NCBI RefSeq assembly: GCF_014217805.1
Contig: NZ_CP055156.1
Span: forward strand, 930,001 to 994,000
Direction of reading: 5' to 3'
DNA: 64,000 bases
From: Adhaeribacter swui
Lineage (GTDB): Bacteria > Bacteroidota > Bacteroidia > Cytophagales > Hymenobacteraceae
The stretch's first letter is position 1, and the number at the start of each line of letters is the position of its first letter. Positions 53,341 through 62,438 of this stretch are shown piece after piece. The position numbers and the translations under genes were made by a program. A model generated the notes under the pieces. It did no database searches and had not been told where the DNA came from. It saw only the letters and a list, made by a program, of their open reading frames with translations.

Positions 53341-55413
53341 TTAGTCCACGAGTACTTTGGTTTGTTTACTACCCGATTTTCCCTGGGCTTTTACAATGTA
53401 GAAACCTTTAGTTAAATGAGTTACCGGCAATACCAAAGTACCTTTACCGGCGGCATCAGTCTCTACCGTTTTGGTGTGGGCTACCCGGCCCAGGCCATCG
53501 TACAGGACTACGCTCACCAGTTCTTTGTCCGCAAAATTTTCGAGCACTACCTGCAGGTCGTTGCCGGCGCTAGGATTAGGGTATACTTGTAATTTCAGGT
53601 CGACGGGTTGGGCTATCTTAGTTTCTTGGGGGGCAACCACACTTGCCAGCCGGGCGGCCGAATTAACCACTTTAAAAGAAATAGATAAAGCCGTACCCGC
53701 CGTACCGCTCGCGCTAGCGCCGGAATAAGGAGTGGCCTTTAAAGAATAGCTACCAAGTTTAGGTACCCAGGCGTTGTAATCATAATTTGTTTCACCAAAA
53801 ACGGCGTAAGGCGCACTGCTTTCGGTTTTAGTTAACGATTGCACACCGCTTAATACCGCTTTTACGCTGCCCACCATACTCGGGCTGGTATTTACCCGGA
53901 TATTTAAATTTTTGGTAGGTAGTTTAGCTAAATCCAGGGTAGCGTTGTTGTTTAAAGTTTGAATATCTTTATCCGAATCAGCGTTAATCAGGGTAAAACT
54001 TACTACGCGTTGGCCGGTAGTACTGCTGCCTACGGTTATATTCACGCAGAAACTGGCGCTGCTGTACGTGGTTCCGCTGCCGGTACTTTTGGCGGTAACC
54101 GTGGCCGAGTAACTACCTTTGGCTAAACTGGATGTATTAATGGTGGCTTCTACGTTTACTCCGGTGGGCACGGCAGTACCGCTGGCATTTTTCGTAATCG
54201 TTAACCACGCGGCGTTAGAAGTTAAGCTATAGGTTTTGTTGCCCTCAAGGGTATAAAGCAAGTTTTTAAGCACTAACTTACTCCCCGCGCTTACAGATTT
54301 AGTAAAACACTTGGCGGTAAACCCAAATTTATAAGGGATATTCCGTGTAATAGAAGCTGTATACGTTTCGCGGCGCTCATTACTTACCGATTTCTGGGCC
54401 CCATGCGAAATAATAATTTTATTGCCCACTACTTTGCCAGATATGCCAAAGTAATTGTTAGGTAACGTGTACTGCGTTGCATTAGACCAGGAACCAGAGC
54501 CGCTATTGGCGTCGGGGTTAAATACGAAAACGGTTTTTTGCGCCACATTACTAGGTCCCTGGCCACCTATAGTATAAATTTTTTCGTCCACGGCAAAAGT
54601 GCCCATTTCGTTATGCGAACGCGGGGCCGGCAAATTGCTCAAGCGGGTCCAGGAGTTATTTACCGGATCGTAGGCGTGCACGTAGTTTAGTTCGGTGGCC
54701 CCGCAATCGTGTTTTACCTGGCCGCCAATGGCATATATCTTACCGCCCAATACTACGGTACTAAAATGATTGCGGGCCAAAGGCATAGGCGCACTTTTGT
54801 TTTCCCATTTGGTACCACTTGGGTTGGCTTTCCATTTATCTACGTCTAAGGTTAAATGGTATTTGGTTTGATCTACGCAAATACTGGGCGAGAAACCGCC
54901 AAAAACGTGAATGGTACGCCCAATTAAAGCAGCTCCCCCACCGCCCAATGGCAAAGCTTTGCCGGTAGCCGGGTCAATTAACTGCGGGCCATTAATCCAT
55001 TTATTATTGGTAATATCGTAAATGATTACTTGGCTGGTAACTGGGCCATTTACATCTACGGACCGGCCACCGATGTGCCAGATTTTATCATCGACCAGAA
55101 CAATGCCCTGATGGCTCACTTTTTTACCGGATGGGAAAGGTGCCCGTAAAGTCCATTTGTTTGTGGCAGGGTCATACATTTCAGCGGCTAGTTCAAAGTT
55201 GGGGTACTCGCCAAAACCGCCAAATACATAAATTTTATTTTTATACATTATACTCGGGCACTCCGACCGCTTTTTAAGCGCATCTGCTTTGCGGGTCCAC
55301 TGCGCATAAGAAATATTTCCTTGAAAAACCAGGCTGACAAAAACCAATAAAGAAAGACAAAATGCAACTACCTGCCTCATACGAAGCAATCCACTAAGGT
55401 AAATTTGTTTCAT
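53341..55413 (-). CDS. Kelch-repeat T9SS-secreted protein with BACON-like domain
   Basis: 690 residues. Signal peptide ends SYA37|Q38. Residues about 42-345 hold kelch repeats (IYVFGG, IWHIGG, IHVFGG, IYAIGG, IYTIGG, each followed by a YDP/Y-x-W strand), predicting one kelch propeller. Residues about 375-465 (AAWLTITKNASGTAV ... SSLAKGSYSATVTAKSTG) resemble a BACON-type beta-sandwich. Residues about 470-600 (VVSFTLINADSDKDIQTL, LPTKNLNIRVNTSP, NYDYNAWVPKLGSYSLKATPY) match a module common in secreted Cytophagales proteins. T9SS type A tail 610-690 (VYPNPSAGNDLQV ... KVLVD). Surface or released protein, perhaps carbohydrate-binding (inference). It is unrelated in repeat type and strand to the adjacent array. 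A second Met at residue 12 is an alternative start. Confidence 0.9.
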   Translation of the reverse strand: MKQIYLSGLLRMRQVVAFCLSLLVFVSLVFQGNISYAQWTRKADALKKRSECPSIMYKNKIYVFGGFGEYPNFELAAEMYDPATNKWTLRAPFPSGKKVSHQGIVLVDDKIWHIGGRSVDVNGPVTSQVIIYDITNNKWINGPQLIDPATGKALPLGGGGAALIGRTIHVFGGFSPSICVDQTKYHLTLDVDKWKANPSGTKWENKSAPMPLARNHFSTVVLGGKIYAIGGQVKHDCGATELNYVHAYDPVNNSWTRLSNLPAPRSHNEMGTFAVDEKIYTIGGQGPSNVAQKTVFVFNPDANSGSGSWSNATQYTLPNNYFGISGKVVGNKIIISHGAQKSVSNERRETYTASITRNIPYKFGFTAKCFTKSVSAGSKLVLKNLLYTLEGNKTYSLTSNAAWLTITKNASGTAVPTGVNVEATINTSSLAKGSYSATVTAKSTGSGTTYSSASFCVNITVGSSTTGQRVVSFTLINADSDKDIQTLNNNATLDLAKLPTKNLNIRVNTSPSMVGSVKAVLSGVQSLTKTESSAPYAVFGETNYDYNAWVPKLGSYSLKATPYSGASASGTAGTALSISFKVVNSAARLASVVAPQETKIAQPVDLKLQVYPNPSAGNDLQVVLENFADKELVSVVLYDGLGRVAHTKTVETDAAGKGTLVLPVTHLTKGFYIVKAQGKSGSKQTKVLVD

Positions 55414-55933
55414 AAATTAATAACCGATTGGTTCTAAGATAATTATTGATAATAAATTCAGAAAACCCAGGTATTTACCGCCGGAGAAGGCTTAATACGG
55501 GTGCAACAACCACAAACATTACCGCCAGAATAGCAGCCGATCAGGAACAAGCAATAATATATACAAAGTTAAATATTACCTTTAAACTTATGTTATAAAT
55601 TATAAATAATTTGATAACAAATCCTTACAAATTAATACAAATTACTAAATAATATCATTTTATGCATTAATATTTGATTTATTCCAACATATCATTCATA
55701 CGGCTAACGCAAGGTTTTAGATGAAGCATTCTGAAATATTTACTAAAAATTAATAAAGCTTTATCTGATTACTGTTAAATTTCCGGCTCCTTCCACGCCA
55801 ATCTAGCCTTAATTCCGAAGCGGAAATTTTAAAATTATTTACTGCGGAAAGATTTTTAGCTACCTGTATTCTTACAATTCAGCCATTTTGTATTACTTTC
55901 CGCTTCCGGTTAATTAAATGCAACCCGCACCTT
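55414..55933. other. Divergent intergenic region
   Basis: 520 bp, very AT-rich, between the kelch gene and the GHMP-kinase gene, which diverge from it. It should carry both promoters. I see no ORF, RNA gene, tandem repeat or strong hairpin. Confidence 0.45.
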
Positions 55934-56929
55934 ATGATTATCGAAGCCCGCGCTTATGCCAGAGCCGCCATTCTGGGAAATCCATCGGATGGCTATAATG
56001 GAAAAACCATCTCGCTGATTGTTAAAAATTTTGGCGCCCATATTTTATTGTACCAAACTCCGGAGCTGGTTATTGAGCCTCAACCGCAAGACATTAATCA
56101 ATTTAAAAATATTTACCAGTTGCAAGACCAGGTAAACTTAACCGGCTACCACGGAGGCGCGCCCTTGCTAAAAGCAGCTATTAAAAAGTTTGTGGAGTAT
56201 TGCCAGAACGAAAAAATAAAGCTGGAAAATAAAAACTTTACTATCCGGTATAATTCGTCGATTCCGCGCCAGATTGGCTTGGCTGGCAGCAGCGCTATTA
56301 TTATTGCCACTTTGCGTGGCCTCATGCAATTTTACCGGGTACAAATTCCGCAGGAAATACTACCGAACCTGGCTTTGGCCGTAGAAACTGAAGAACTGGG
56401 TATTAACGCGGGCTTGCAGGACCGGGTTATTCAAACGTACGAAGGCTGCGTGTACATGAATTTTGACAAGCAGATTATCGCCGAAAAGAAACACGGTTTG
56501 TACGAACCCCTCGATCCAGACTTATTGCCTAACCTATACATTGCTTATAAAACCGAACTCGGTAAAGTATCGGGCAAAGTGTTAAACGACATTAAAACCC
56601 GCTACGACAAAGGCGATCCGCACGTAATTAATACTTTAAACCACATTGCCAGCTTAGCCGATGCGGGCAAAAAAGCCATACTGGAACGCGATTACGTAAC
56701 CTTGCACCATCTGATGAACGAAAATTTCGACCAGCGCTGCCAGATTATGAAAATCAGCGATAGCAACATGGAACTGGTAAACACTGCCCGGCAATGCGGC
56801 GCCTCGGCCACCTTTACCGGCTCTGGTGGCTCCGTTATCGGCATTTACCAGGACGACGACATGCTGAACAAACTGGTAGCCGAAATGCGTAAAGTAAACG
56901 CCCGCGTGATTAAACCAACAATTGTTTGA
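55934..56929 (+). CDS. GHMP-family sugar kinase, glucuronokinase-like
   Basis: 331 residues, a usual length for GHMP kinases. Visible motifs: ARAYARAAILGNPSDGYNGK (5-24, N-terminal substrate segment), the glycine-rich ATP loop PRQIGLAGSSA (111-121; family P-x3-G-L-x-G-S-S-A), and a C-terminal GASATFTGSGGSVIGI segment. The wording of the first motif and of the region ETEELGINAGLQDRVIQTYEG is closest, in my recollection, to plant-type glucuronokinase, which makes glucuronate-1-phosphate from glucuronate and ATP. The next gene is a sugar-1-phosphate uridylyltransferase, which would complete a route to a UDP-sugar. The substrate (glucuronate or another sugar) is inference. Cytosolic. Confidence 0.85.
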   Translation: MIIEARAYARAAILGNPSDGYNGKTISLIVKNFGAHILLYQTPELVIEPQPQDINQFKNIYQLQDQVNLTGYHGGAPLLKAAIKKFVEYCQNEKIKLENKNFTIRYNSSIPRQIGLAGSSAIIIATLRGLMQFYRVQIPQEILPNLALAVETEELGINAGLQDRVIQTYEGCVYMNFDKQIIAEKKHGLYEPLDPDLLPNLYIAYKTELGKVSGKVLNDIKTRYDKGDPHVINTLNHIASLADAGKKAILERDYVTLHHLMNENFDQRCQIMKISDSNMELVNTARQCGASATFTGSGGSVIGIYQDDDMLNKLVAEMRKVNARVIKPTIV

Positions 56930-56931
56930 TA

Positions 56932-56971
56932 GTTGGCAGGTTGAAAAGTTAGAAAGTTGGAAGGTTACAAA
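56932..56971. repeat. Degenerate 8-bp tandem repeat
   Basis: Five octamers in a row: gttggcag, gttgaaaa, gttagaaa, gttggaag, gttacaaa. The array starts 3 bp after the stop at 56929. The same octamer family occurs at 62324. Confidence 0.75.
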
Positions 56972-57078
56972 GTAAGTGAAGTAAAAGTCCCCCTTTGGAG
57001 GGGGTAGGGAGAGGAAATACATACCGTCGTAATTTATAAAACGCAAAAATTTTAAAATTTTCATTTCCCAGCTCACCG

Positions 57079-57151
57079 ACTGTAGACTATAAATTAAATA
57101 AAATCACCATGGACTATCTACCATGGACTGTGGACTAAAGACTATCGACTA
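57079..57151. repeat. Degenerate gactat/gacta tandem repeat
   Basis: A loose tandem of units resembling gactata, ggactat, ggactgt, ggactaaa and gactatc, just upstream of the 57163 start. The same wording recurs at 60295, after trpA. Confidence 0.6.
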
Positions 57152-57162
57152 AATAAAAACTT

Positions 57163-58044
57163 ATGGTAAAAAAAGCAGTAATCCCGGCTGCCGGTTTCGG
57201 CACCCGATTTTTGCCGGCCACCAAGGCCCAGCCGAAAGAAATGCTCCCGATTATTGATACGCCTACCATCCAGTACGTGGTGCAGGAAGCCGTTGACTCG
57301 GGCATTGAAGATATCTTGATTATTACGGGAAAAGGCAAAGGCGCCATTGCCGACCATTTCGATCGCAGCTTTGAACTGGAACAACGGCTGCAGGAGAAAA
57401 ACGAGGAAACCATGTATAAAGAAATGCGCCGTTTATCCGAAATGGCGAACATTTACTTTATCCGGCAAAAAGAAATCAATGGTTTAGGCGATGCTATTAA
57501 TCACGCCCGCAATCATACCGGCGACGAGCCTTTTGCAGTATTGCTCGGCGATACCGTGATTGATTCTATTATTCCGGTTACCCAGCAGCTCATTGATATT
57601 TACCAGCAATACCAGGCTACCGTAATTGCCGTAGAAACCGTGCCCCACGACAAAGTAAACCGTTACGGCATTGTGGGCGGCCAATCAATCAGCGATTCGA
57701 TTATGGAATTAAATACCTTAATTGAAAAACCCGCCGTAGAAACCGCACCGTCGAACCTGGCTATTGCTGGCCGTTATATTTTAACCCCGGAAATTTACCG
57801 CTCCCTGGATGCCACGCCGAAAGGTAAAAACAACGAAATTCAACTGACCGATGCGATGCTGCATTTACTTTCCACGGAAAAAGTTTACTCCTGCTCCATC
57901 GAAGGCAAGCGCTACGACATTGGCAACAAACTCGATTTTTTAAAAACCAATGTAGAATTTGCCTTAAAACGCAAAGAATTTGCTGGTCCATTCCTGAAAT
58001 ACCTCCAGGAAATTGTGCGCACCTACGAGTCGCAGAATAAGTAA
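57163..58044 (+). CDS. galU: UTP--glucose-1-phosphate uridylyltransferase (GalU type)
   Basis: 293 residues. It has the nucleotidyltransferase signature PAAGFGTRFLPATKAQPKE (8-26, nucleotide binding) followed by MLPIIDTPTIQYVVQEAVDSG, and later FAVLLGDTVID (about 124-134) and LIEKPAVE. These are typical of bacterial GalU, which converts glucose-1-phosphate and UTP to UDP-glucose. It follows the glucuronokinase-like gene after 233 bp of repeat-rich spacer, so both may be co-transcribed. The pairing leaves open whether it also accepts glucuronate-1-phosphate. A strong terminator lies 95 bp downstream. Confidence 0.92.
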   Translation: MVKKAVIPAAGFGTRFLPATKAQPKEMLPIIDTPTIQYVVQEAVDSGIEDILIITGKGKGAIADHFDRSFELEQRLQEKNEETMYKEMRRLSEMANIYFIRQKEINGLGDAINHARNHTGDEPFAVLLGDTVIDSIIPVTQQLIDIYQQYQATVIAVETVPHDKVNRYGIVGGQSISDSIMELNTLIEKPAVETAPSNLAIAGRYILTPEIYRSLDATPKGKNNEIQLTDAMLHLLSTEKVYSCSIEGKRYDIGNKLDFLKTNVEFALKRKEFAGPFLKYLQEIVRTYESQNK

Positions 58045-58138
58045 TTTTTTGATTTAATCTGGTTCTTAACTTCGGGTAGGATGCAGATAAAATTGTTCAT
58101 ATTACTGGTGCGAGCCTATAACCCGCATCAGCTGCCTT

Positions 58139-58183
58139 AAAGACAAACGCCAGTCTCTAAGCTGGCGTTTGTCTTTTATCTTT
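58139..58183 (+). terminator. Intrinsic terminator after galU
   Basis: A perfect 15-bp stem (58139-58153 with 58162-58176), an 8-nt loop, then TATCTTT. Confidence 0.85.
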
Positions 58184-58260
58184 AATTTATAGGTTTGTAG
58201 ACTACCCTATACTTTAAAGATTACTTTGCTTAAAATTGAACCTAGTAATAAAATGCTTAA

Positions 58261-58689
58261 TTACTTGATTTTAGTTAAGTGGAAAATATACTTAGGATAA
58301 CCCTCCTGACCTCCTTCCGGATGGTTGGTCAATTCAAACACCATTTTTTGCGGCGTTAGTAACGTAATTTTTCGGTGCACCTCGCGGGTTCCGGTATAAT
58401 TTGTAAGATGCAGATCTGGCACCCGGATCAGAATTGAATCTTGTAATTTCCAGGTACCCGAGCCCCGAAAAGTGGCAATCTTATCTTCGGTTTTCCAACG
58501 GCCATTTTCTTGAAATGTAAGTATAGACCTGGCATTGTTACCCGACGGATATCCGTTTTCGCCCACGGTAGTTTCCACTAATTGCCATTTGCCAATTAGC
58601 AATCTTCTATCAATCCCTTGGCTTTGGGCCTGCGTGCAAGCAACTGCCAGAAAAAAGAAAATCATAAAAATAGTTTGCCGGGTAATCAT
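58261..58689 (-). CDS. Lipocalin-like secreted protein
   Basis: 142 residues with an N-terminal signal sequence (MITRQTIFMIFFFLAVACTQAQSQ). Cleavage is likely at A-Q near residue 21-22; the Cys18 context VAC is a weaker lipobox alternative. The mature part GKWQLVETTVGENG ... SILTFQENGRWKTEDK ... GSGTWKLQDSILIRV ... KITLLTPQKMVFEL follows the strand pattern of small bacterial lipocalin-like domains: an opening GKW, then a TWKL strand and an L-x-x-MVFEL strand. Function and ligand are unknown. It is in the same orientation as the NagB-family gene 82 bp upstream and may share its transcript. Confidence 0.75.
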   Translation of the reverse strand: MITRQTIFMIFFFLAVACTQAQSQGIDRRLLIGKWQLVETTVGENGYPSGNNARSILTFQENGRWKTEDKIATFRGSGTWKLQDSILIRVPDLHLTNYTGTREVHRKITLLTPQKMVFELTNHPEGGQEGYPKYIFHLTKIK

Positions 58690-58771
58690 AAGCTTAAAGT
58701 TTTAAATTTAGTTATGTAAACAGCAACGATACTCTTCTGAAATGGCTTTACGCTACAGCCCAACAGCCGCT

Positions 58772-59512
58772 TTACTTCGCCGTAGCAAACTGTAGCTCAG
58801 AAGCCGCAGCCCGGTCCAGGTACACAAGAGCCTCGGGTAAGGTTTGCAGAATGCTGGCGGGCACCTGGTTGGTAACTTCCCCTTCCAGCGACTGCGCAAT
58901 GATCGGAGCTTTCTTCCCACCAGAAGCAATTAAAATAGGCACGTGGGCTTCCTGGAAATGTTTCAGGCCCAAGGTAATGCCATTGGTTAAAGGGGTAGGT
59001 TGCTTAAAATATTTTTGCCCAACCGTAATGGTCATTTCGGCTAGCGGGGCATGGTGGGCGTACAAATCAAAGGAGGTGCCGGGTTCGTTCAGGCCAATGT
59101 GCCCATTCAGGCCAATACCTACCAGCATGATATCCAAAGGACCGTGTTGTTGAATAAAGTTGTTCACGCGTGCGCACTCCTGGTCCAGATCGGCGGCTTT
59201 TCCGTTAAACACAATGGCTTTTTCCGGGGCTAAGTTTAAAGGGCCGAACAAATTCTGCTGCAGAAAATACCGGCAACTGCCGTCGCTGCTTTCGTCTAAA
59301 CCAACCCACTCGTCTAAACCGATAAAAGTACACTGGCTCACATCCACCTGACCTGCCTGCACCGCTTGTACGAAGTGCCGCAAAACCCCAGTCGGTGACT
59401 CGCCCGAAGGAAAACACAACAAGGCATTAGGCTTTTGCTTTACATACTGCACAATGTACTCGGCAACAGCTTTCGACAAATCATCGAAATCGTTCTGGAT
59501 CATTATTTTCAT
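58772..59512 (-). CDS. nagB: Glucosamine-6-phosphate deaminase/isomerase family protein (NagB-like)
   Basis: 246 residues, within the short-NagB size range. It has the phosphate loop FPSGESPTG (34-42), FIGLDEWVGL (63-72; Asp67 aligns with the E. coli NagB base Asp72), and VGIGLNGHIGLNEPG (131-145; His138 and Glu143 align with His143 and Glu148). The position of E. coli Asp141 is Asn136, with identical spacing from Asp67. Family members convert glucosamine-6-phosphate to fructose-6-phosphate and ammonia; related enzymes act on galactosamine-6-phosphate. The Asn leaves the exact substrate uncertain, so the symbol is provisional. Cytosolic. Confidence 0.8.
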   Translation of the reverse strand: MKIMIQNDFDDLSKAVAEYIVQYVKQKPNALLCFPSGESPTGVLRHFVQAVQAGQVDVSQCTFIGLDEWVGLDESSDGSCRYFLQQNLFGPLNLAPEKAIVFNGKAADLDQECARVNNFIQQHGPLDIMLVGIGLNGHIGLNEPGTSFDLYAHHAPLAEMTITVGQKYFKQPTPLTNGITLGLKHFQEAHVPILIASGGKKAPIIAQSLEGEVTNQVPASILQTLPEALVYLDRAAASELQFATAK

Positions 59513-59917
59513 AGTGGGCTATTATTTTACCGGTTAAACTTTTTGGATTAGCAGACTAATTAACAAGATAGAATCTGCTTAACCAAAAAAGGCAACCTTG
59601 AATTTGTTTTCCGCCAGAACTATTTTGCTAATTGGGTTCAATAATCGATTTTCCCAAGTAACCTCAAAACCAGATCTTTTACTCTAATGCTGGATGGTAA
59701 CTTAGTTCTATTAAGCCCTGAAAACAACCAACATGCTAATCAACAAGCAGTATATTAAATTTAAAAAAATTAATAAAGCAGCTATGCGAACGAGAATTTT
59801 TAATTTCTTGCAAGTAAGGCAAGGCACGGAAGTAACTTCCGCGCCATAGTTGAAGATAAAGGAAGATAGACGCAAATTTTAAAAATTTAAAATTTACCCT
59901 TTATGGCATACGCTGAG
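59513..59917. other. Intergenic region upstream of the NagB-like gene
   Basis: 405 bp AT-rich. It contains a perfect 15-bp palindrome around 59827-59841 (CGGAAGT-A-ACTTCCG). I see no ORF or RNA gene. It probably carries the promoter of the 59512 gene and follows the decayed DAHP synthase. Confidence 0.4.
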
Positions 59918-60187
59918 TTACCCCAACTTCTGCCGCAACTCGTAAGTAGCCAAAAGTTTTTTCACCAGCCTTTCCGACTCGGCAAAGTTTAAGGTTTGCG
60001 CACCATCGGATGCGGCTTCTTCGGGTTTTTCGTGGATTTCTTAAATAATACCCATCAGCGCCGGCCATTACAGCAGCCAAAGCCATAGGCTCAATATAAT
60101 CGCGGATGCCAATGCCATGCGACGGATCTACGATAACGGGTAAGTGTGTTTTGTCTTTTAGAATTGGGACGGCGTTTAAATCCAGCG
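59918..60187 (-). pseudogene. Remnant of DAHP synthase (C-terminal portion, frameshifted)
   Basis: On the minus strand the frame reads [24 protein letters not shown], then [21 protein letters not shown]. The DPSHG motif and GADG are hallmarks of 3-deoxy-7-phosphoheptulonate (DAHP) synthase, the first enzyme of aromatic amino-acid synthesis. Near 60043 the frame shifts; a second frame continues [20 protein letters not shown] and ends LRQKLG-stop at 59918. The N-terminal two-thirds of the enzyme are absent, and the similarity begins at a fold-back inverted repeat (60175-60259). The position directly after trpA suggests the gene once closed the trp operon. An active DAHP synthase must lie elsewhere. 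Confidence 0.85.
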
Positions 60188-60259
60188 GGTCATTTAGGCG
60201 GAACCTTTACTACTGAGTAGCTAAATAGGTTCCGCCTAAATGACCCGCTAGGATTTAAA
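60175..60259. repeat. Large fold-back inverted repeat at the truncation point of the DAHP synthase remnant
   Basis: 23-bp perfect arms (60184-60206 and 60227-60249) flank a 20-nt spacer. The pairing extends outward by TTTAAATCC (60175-60183) against 60250-60259, with one extra base. The left arm's outer part is still recognisable coding sequence (PLDLN in reverse), so the right arm may be an inverted copy of it. In RNA it would form a very stable hairpin, perhaps now ending the trp transcript. Confidence 0.8.
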
Positions 60260-60294
60260 GTTTATTACACCAGTGTAAGCCTTAGTTAATTTTC

Positions 60295-60331
60295 TGTCGA
60301 CTATCGACTATGGACCATGGACTAAAGACTA
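60295..60331. repeat. Degenerate gactat tandem repeat overlapping the trpA stop
   Basis: Units such as cgactat, cgactat, ggaccat, ggactaaa and gacta run into the 3' end of trpA. The trpA stop codon (60329-60331, CTA on the plus strand) lies within the repeat. The same wording occurs at 57079. Confidence 0.6.
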
Positions 60332-61126
60332 ACTAAAAATTTCCTCTCCCGATTTAATTAAATAGATAAAGTCGCGGATGTTTTCCTGCAGGCCGGTGGG
60401 TTGTTGAATAACTTTAATAAAGGCACTACCAATAATTGCCCCTTCGGCGTAACGGCAGGCCAGGTCGAACGATTTTTTATCTGAAATGCCAAAGCCGATG
60501 AGCTTCGGATTTTTTAAATTCATTTGCTGGATACGCTTAAAATATTCTATCTGGCTGTCGGTGCCGGCTACGGTATTACCGGTGGTGCTGGCCGTGGAAA
60601 CCATGTAAATAAAAGCATTGGTGAGGGCATCTATGCGGCGAATACGATCCTCAGACGTTTGCGGGGTAATCAGGAAAATGGCGCTCAGGTTATATTTTTC
60701 GAAAATAGCCTGGTATTCTTCTTCGTACTCTACCAGAGGCATGTCCGGAATAATCAAACCGTCTACCCCTACTCTCGCAGCTTCACGGCAAAAATTCTCA
60801 AAACCAAATTGCAGCACCGGATTTAAATAACCCATCAGAATAATGGGGAGCGTTACGGTATCCCGCACGTTATTCAGTTGCTCAAACAACTTTTTAATGG
60901 ACATACCATTATTCAGAGCCACCGTGTTACTCTGCTGGATGGTCGGGCCATCGGCTAAAGGATCGGAGTACGGCATGCCAATTTCTACTAAATCGGCACC
61001 AGCATCCTGCAGGGTTTGCAAAATAGTGGTGGTGGATTCTAACTCCGGAAAGCCCGCGGTAAAATATACATTCAGGCTGCGGCCGGGTTGTTTTTTAAAA
61101 AGTTGGGCTATTTTATTGTCCGTCAT
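60329..61126 (-). CDS. trpA: Tryptophan synthase alpha chain
   Basis: 265 residues, usual length. It cleaves indole-3-glycerol phosphate to indole and glyceraldehyde-3-phosphate within the TrpA2B2 complex. [19 protein letters not shown] (46-64) contains the catalytic Glu48 and Asp59, equivalent to Glu49 and Asp60 of E. coli. [11 protein letters not shown] and the phosphate-binding IGFGIS and GAIIGSAF segments are present. The start overlaps the end of trpB by 14 bp, implying translational coupling. The stop lies inside a tandem-repeat tract. Confidence 0.97.
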   Translation of the reverse strand: MTDNKIAQLFKKQPGRSLNVYFTAGFPELESTTTILQTLQDAGADLVEIGMPYSDPLADGPTIQQSNTVALNNGMSIKKLFEQLNNVRDTVTLPIILMGYLNPVLQFGFENFCREAARVGVDGLIIPDMPLVEYEEEYQAIFEKYNLSAIFLITPQTSEDRIRRIDALTNAFIYMVSTASTTGNTVAGTDSQIEYFKRIQQMNLKNPKLIGFGISDKKSFDLACRYAEGAIIGSAFIKVIQQPTGLQENIRDFIYLIKSGEEIFS

Positions 61127-62306
61127 GCTCGTCGAGGTAATTAATAATGGTTTGCAAATCTTTATCGCCGCGGCCCGATAGGTTTAATACTACCACATCG
61201 TCGGATTTTAACTGCATGTAATGTAAAGCGGCAATAGCGTGCGCCGATTCAATGGCCGGAATAATGCCTTCCATCCGGCTGCACAATACCACGCCCTGCA
61301 TGGCTTCTTCGTCGGTGATGGCGTAGAATTTAGCGCGACCGCTGTCGTATAAGTGCGCGTGCATCGGCCCGATACCCGGGTAATCCAGACCCGCCGAAAT
61401 AGAATGGGGTTCTACAATCTGGCCGTCTTCGGTTTGCATAAGCAGGGTCTTGCTGCCGTGAATAATACCCAAAGAACCAAGCACCGAGGTAGCCGCCGAT
61501 AAACCGGAATTTACACCGTGTCCGGCGGCTTCCACTGCCACTAAGTTTACGGCTGGTTCGTTTAAATAATGGTAAAAAGCGCCCGCCGCGTTGCTACCGC
61601 CACCCACACAGGCCACTACGTAATTCGGGAACTCGGTACCTTCTTTATACAATAACTGCTGCCGCACTTCGGCGCTGATTACCGCCTGAAAACGGGCTAC
61701 CATATCGGGGTACGGGTGCGGACCAACTACCGAACCAATAATGTAATGCGTGTCTTCGGGATTGCTGATCCAGTCGCGGATGGCTTCGTTGGTGGCATCT
61801 TTTAAGGTTTGGCTACCGGAAGTTACCGGCACTACTTTCGCGCCGAGCAGCTTCATGCGGGCTACGTTCGGTTTTTGACGTTCGGTATCAATCTGGCCCA
61901 TGTACACAATGCATTCCAGACCCGCTAAAGCGCAAACCGTAGCCGTTGCTACGCCGTGTTGTCCCGCCCCGGTTTCGGCAATAATGCGTTTTTTACCCAA
62001 ACGTTTCGCCAGCAAAATTTGCCCGACGGTGTTGTTTATTTTATGCGCACCGGTATGGGCTAAATCTTCGCGTTTCAGGTAAATTTTAGCGTTAAATTTT
62101 TCGGAAAGCCGCTTGGCGTAATACAAAGGCGTCGGCCGGCCCACGTAATCGCGCAACAGCTCATCTAATTCTTCCTGAAAGCTGGGTTCGTAGATAATAT
62201 CCAGGTATTTCTGGCGCAGTTCTTCTACGTTCGGGTATAACATTTCCGGAATGTAAGCGCCACCGAACTTACCATAATACCCACGTTCATCAACAGAAAA
62301 ATCCAT
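61113..62306 (-). CDS. trpB: Tryptophan synthase beta chain
   Basis: 397 residues, usual for TrpB1. It is a PLP enzyme that condenses indole with serine. [13 protein letters not shown] (84-96) contains the PLP lysine Lys89; [12 protein letters not shown] and the phosphate-binding [12 protein letters not shown] are intact, as is the C-terminal SGRGDKD. It overlaps trpA by 14 bp. It is separated from trpF by 132 bp that hold an octamer repeat, which is unusual inside an operon. Confidence 0.97.
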   Translation of the reverse strand: MDFSVDERGYYGKFGGAYIPEMLYPNVEELRQKYLDIIYEPSFQEELDELLRDYVGRPTPLYYAKRLSEKFNAKIYLKREDLAHTGAHKINNTVGQILLAKRLGKKRIIAETGAGQHGVATATVCALAGLECIVYMGQIDTERQKPNVARMKLLGAKVVPVTSGSQTLKDATNEAIRDWISNPEDTHYIIGSVVGPHPYPDMVARFQAVISAEVRQQLLYKEGTEFPNYVVACVGGGSNAAGAFYHYLNEPAVNLVAVEAAGHGVNSGLSAATSVLGSLGIIHGSKTLLMQTEDGQIVEPHSISAGLDYPGIGPMHAHLYDSGRAKFYAITDEEAMQGVVLCSRMEGIIPAIESAHAIAALHYMQLKSDDVVVLNLSGRGDKDLQTIINYLDEHDGQ

Positions 62307-62323
62307 TCTATATTAGTTTAAAA

Positions 62324-62355
62324 GTTAGAAGGTTGAAAAGTTGGCAGGTTGAAAA
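62324..62355. repeat. Degenerate 8-bp tandem repeat in the trpF-trpB gap
   Basis: Four octamers: gttagaag, gttgaaaa, gttggcag, gttgaaaa. They are the same family as at 56932. The tract sits inside the trp operon, between the trpF stop and the trpB start. Confidence 0.75.
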
Positions 62356-62438
62356 CCCGGAAGATTATTCTTAAACAGTTAATTTTAAAAATTTATCTAC
62401 TTCCGTTTTCATTCTTTAAACCAATACAACCTTTAATT

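Noticed and set aside
59901-60086. 61-codon minus-strand ORF as a small gene
   Set aside because: It starts inside the DAHP synthase similarity ([12 protein letters not shown]) and then runs out of frame; it is part of the pseudogene.
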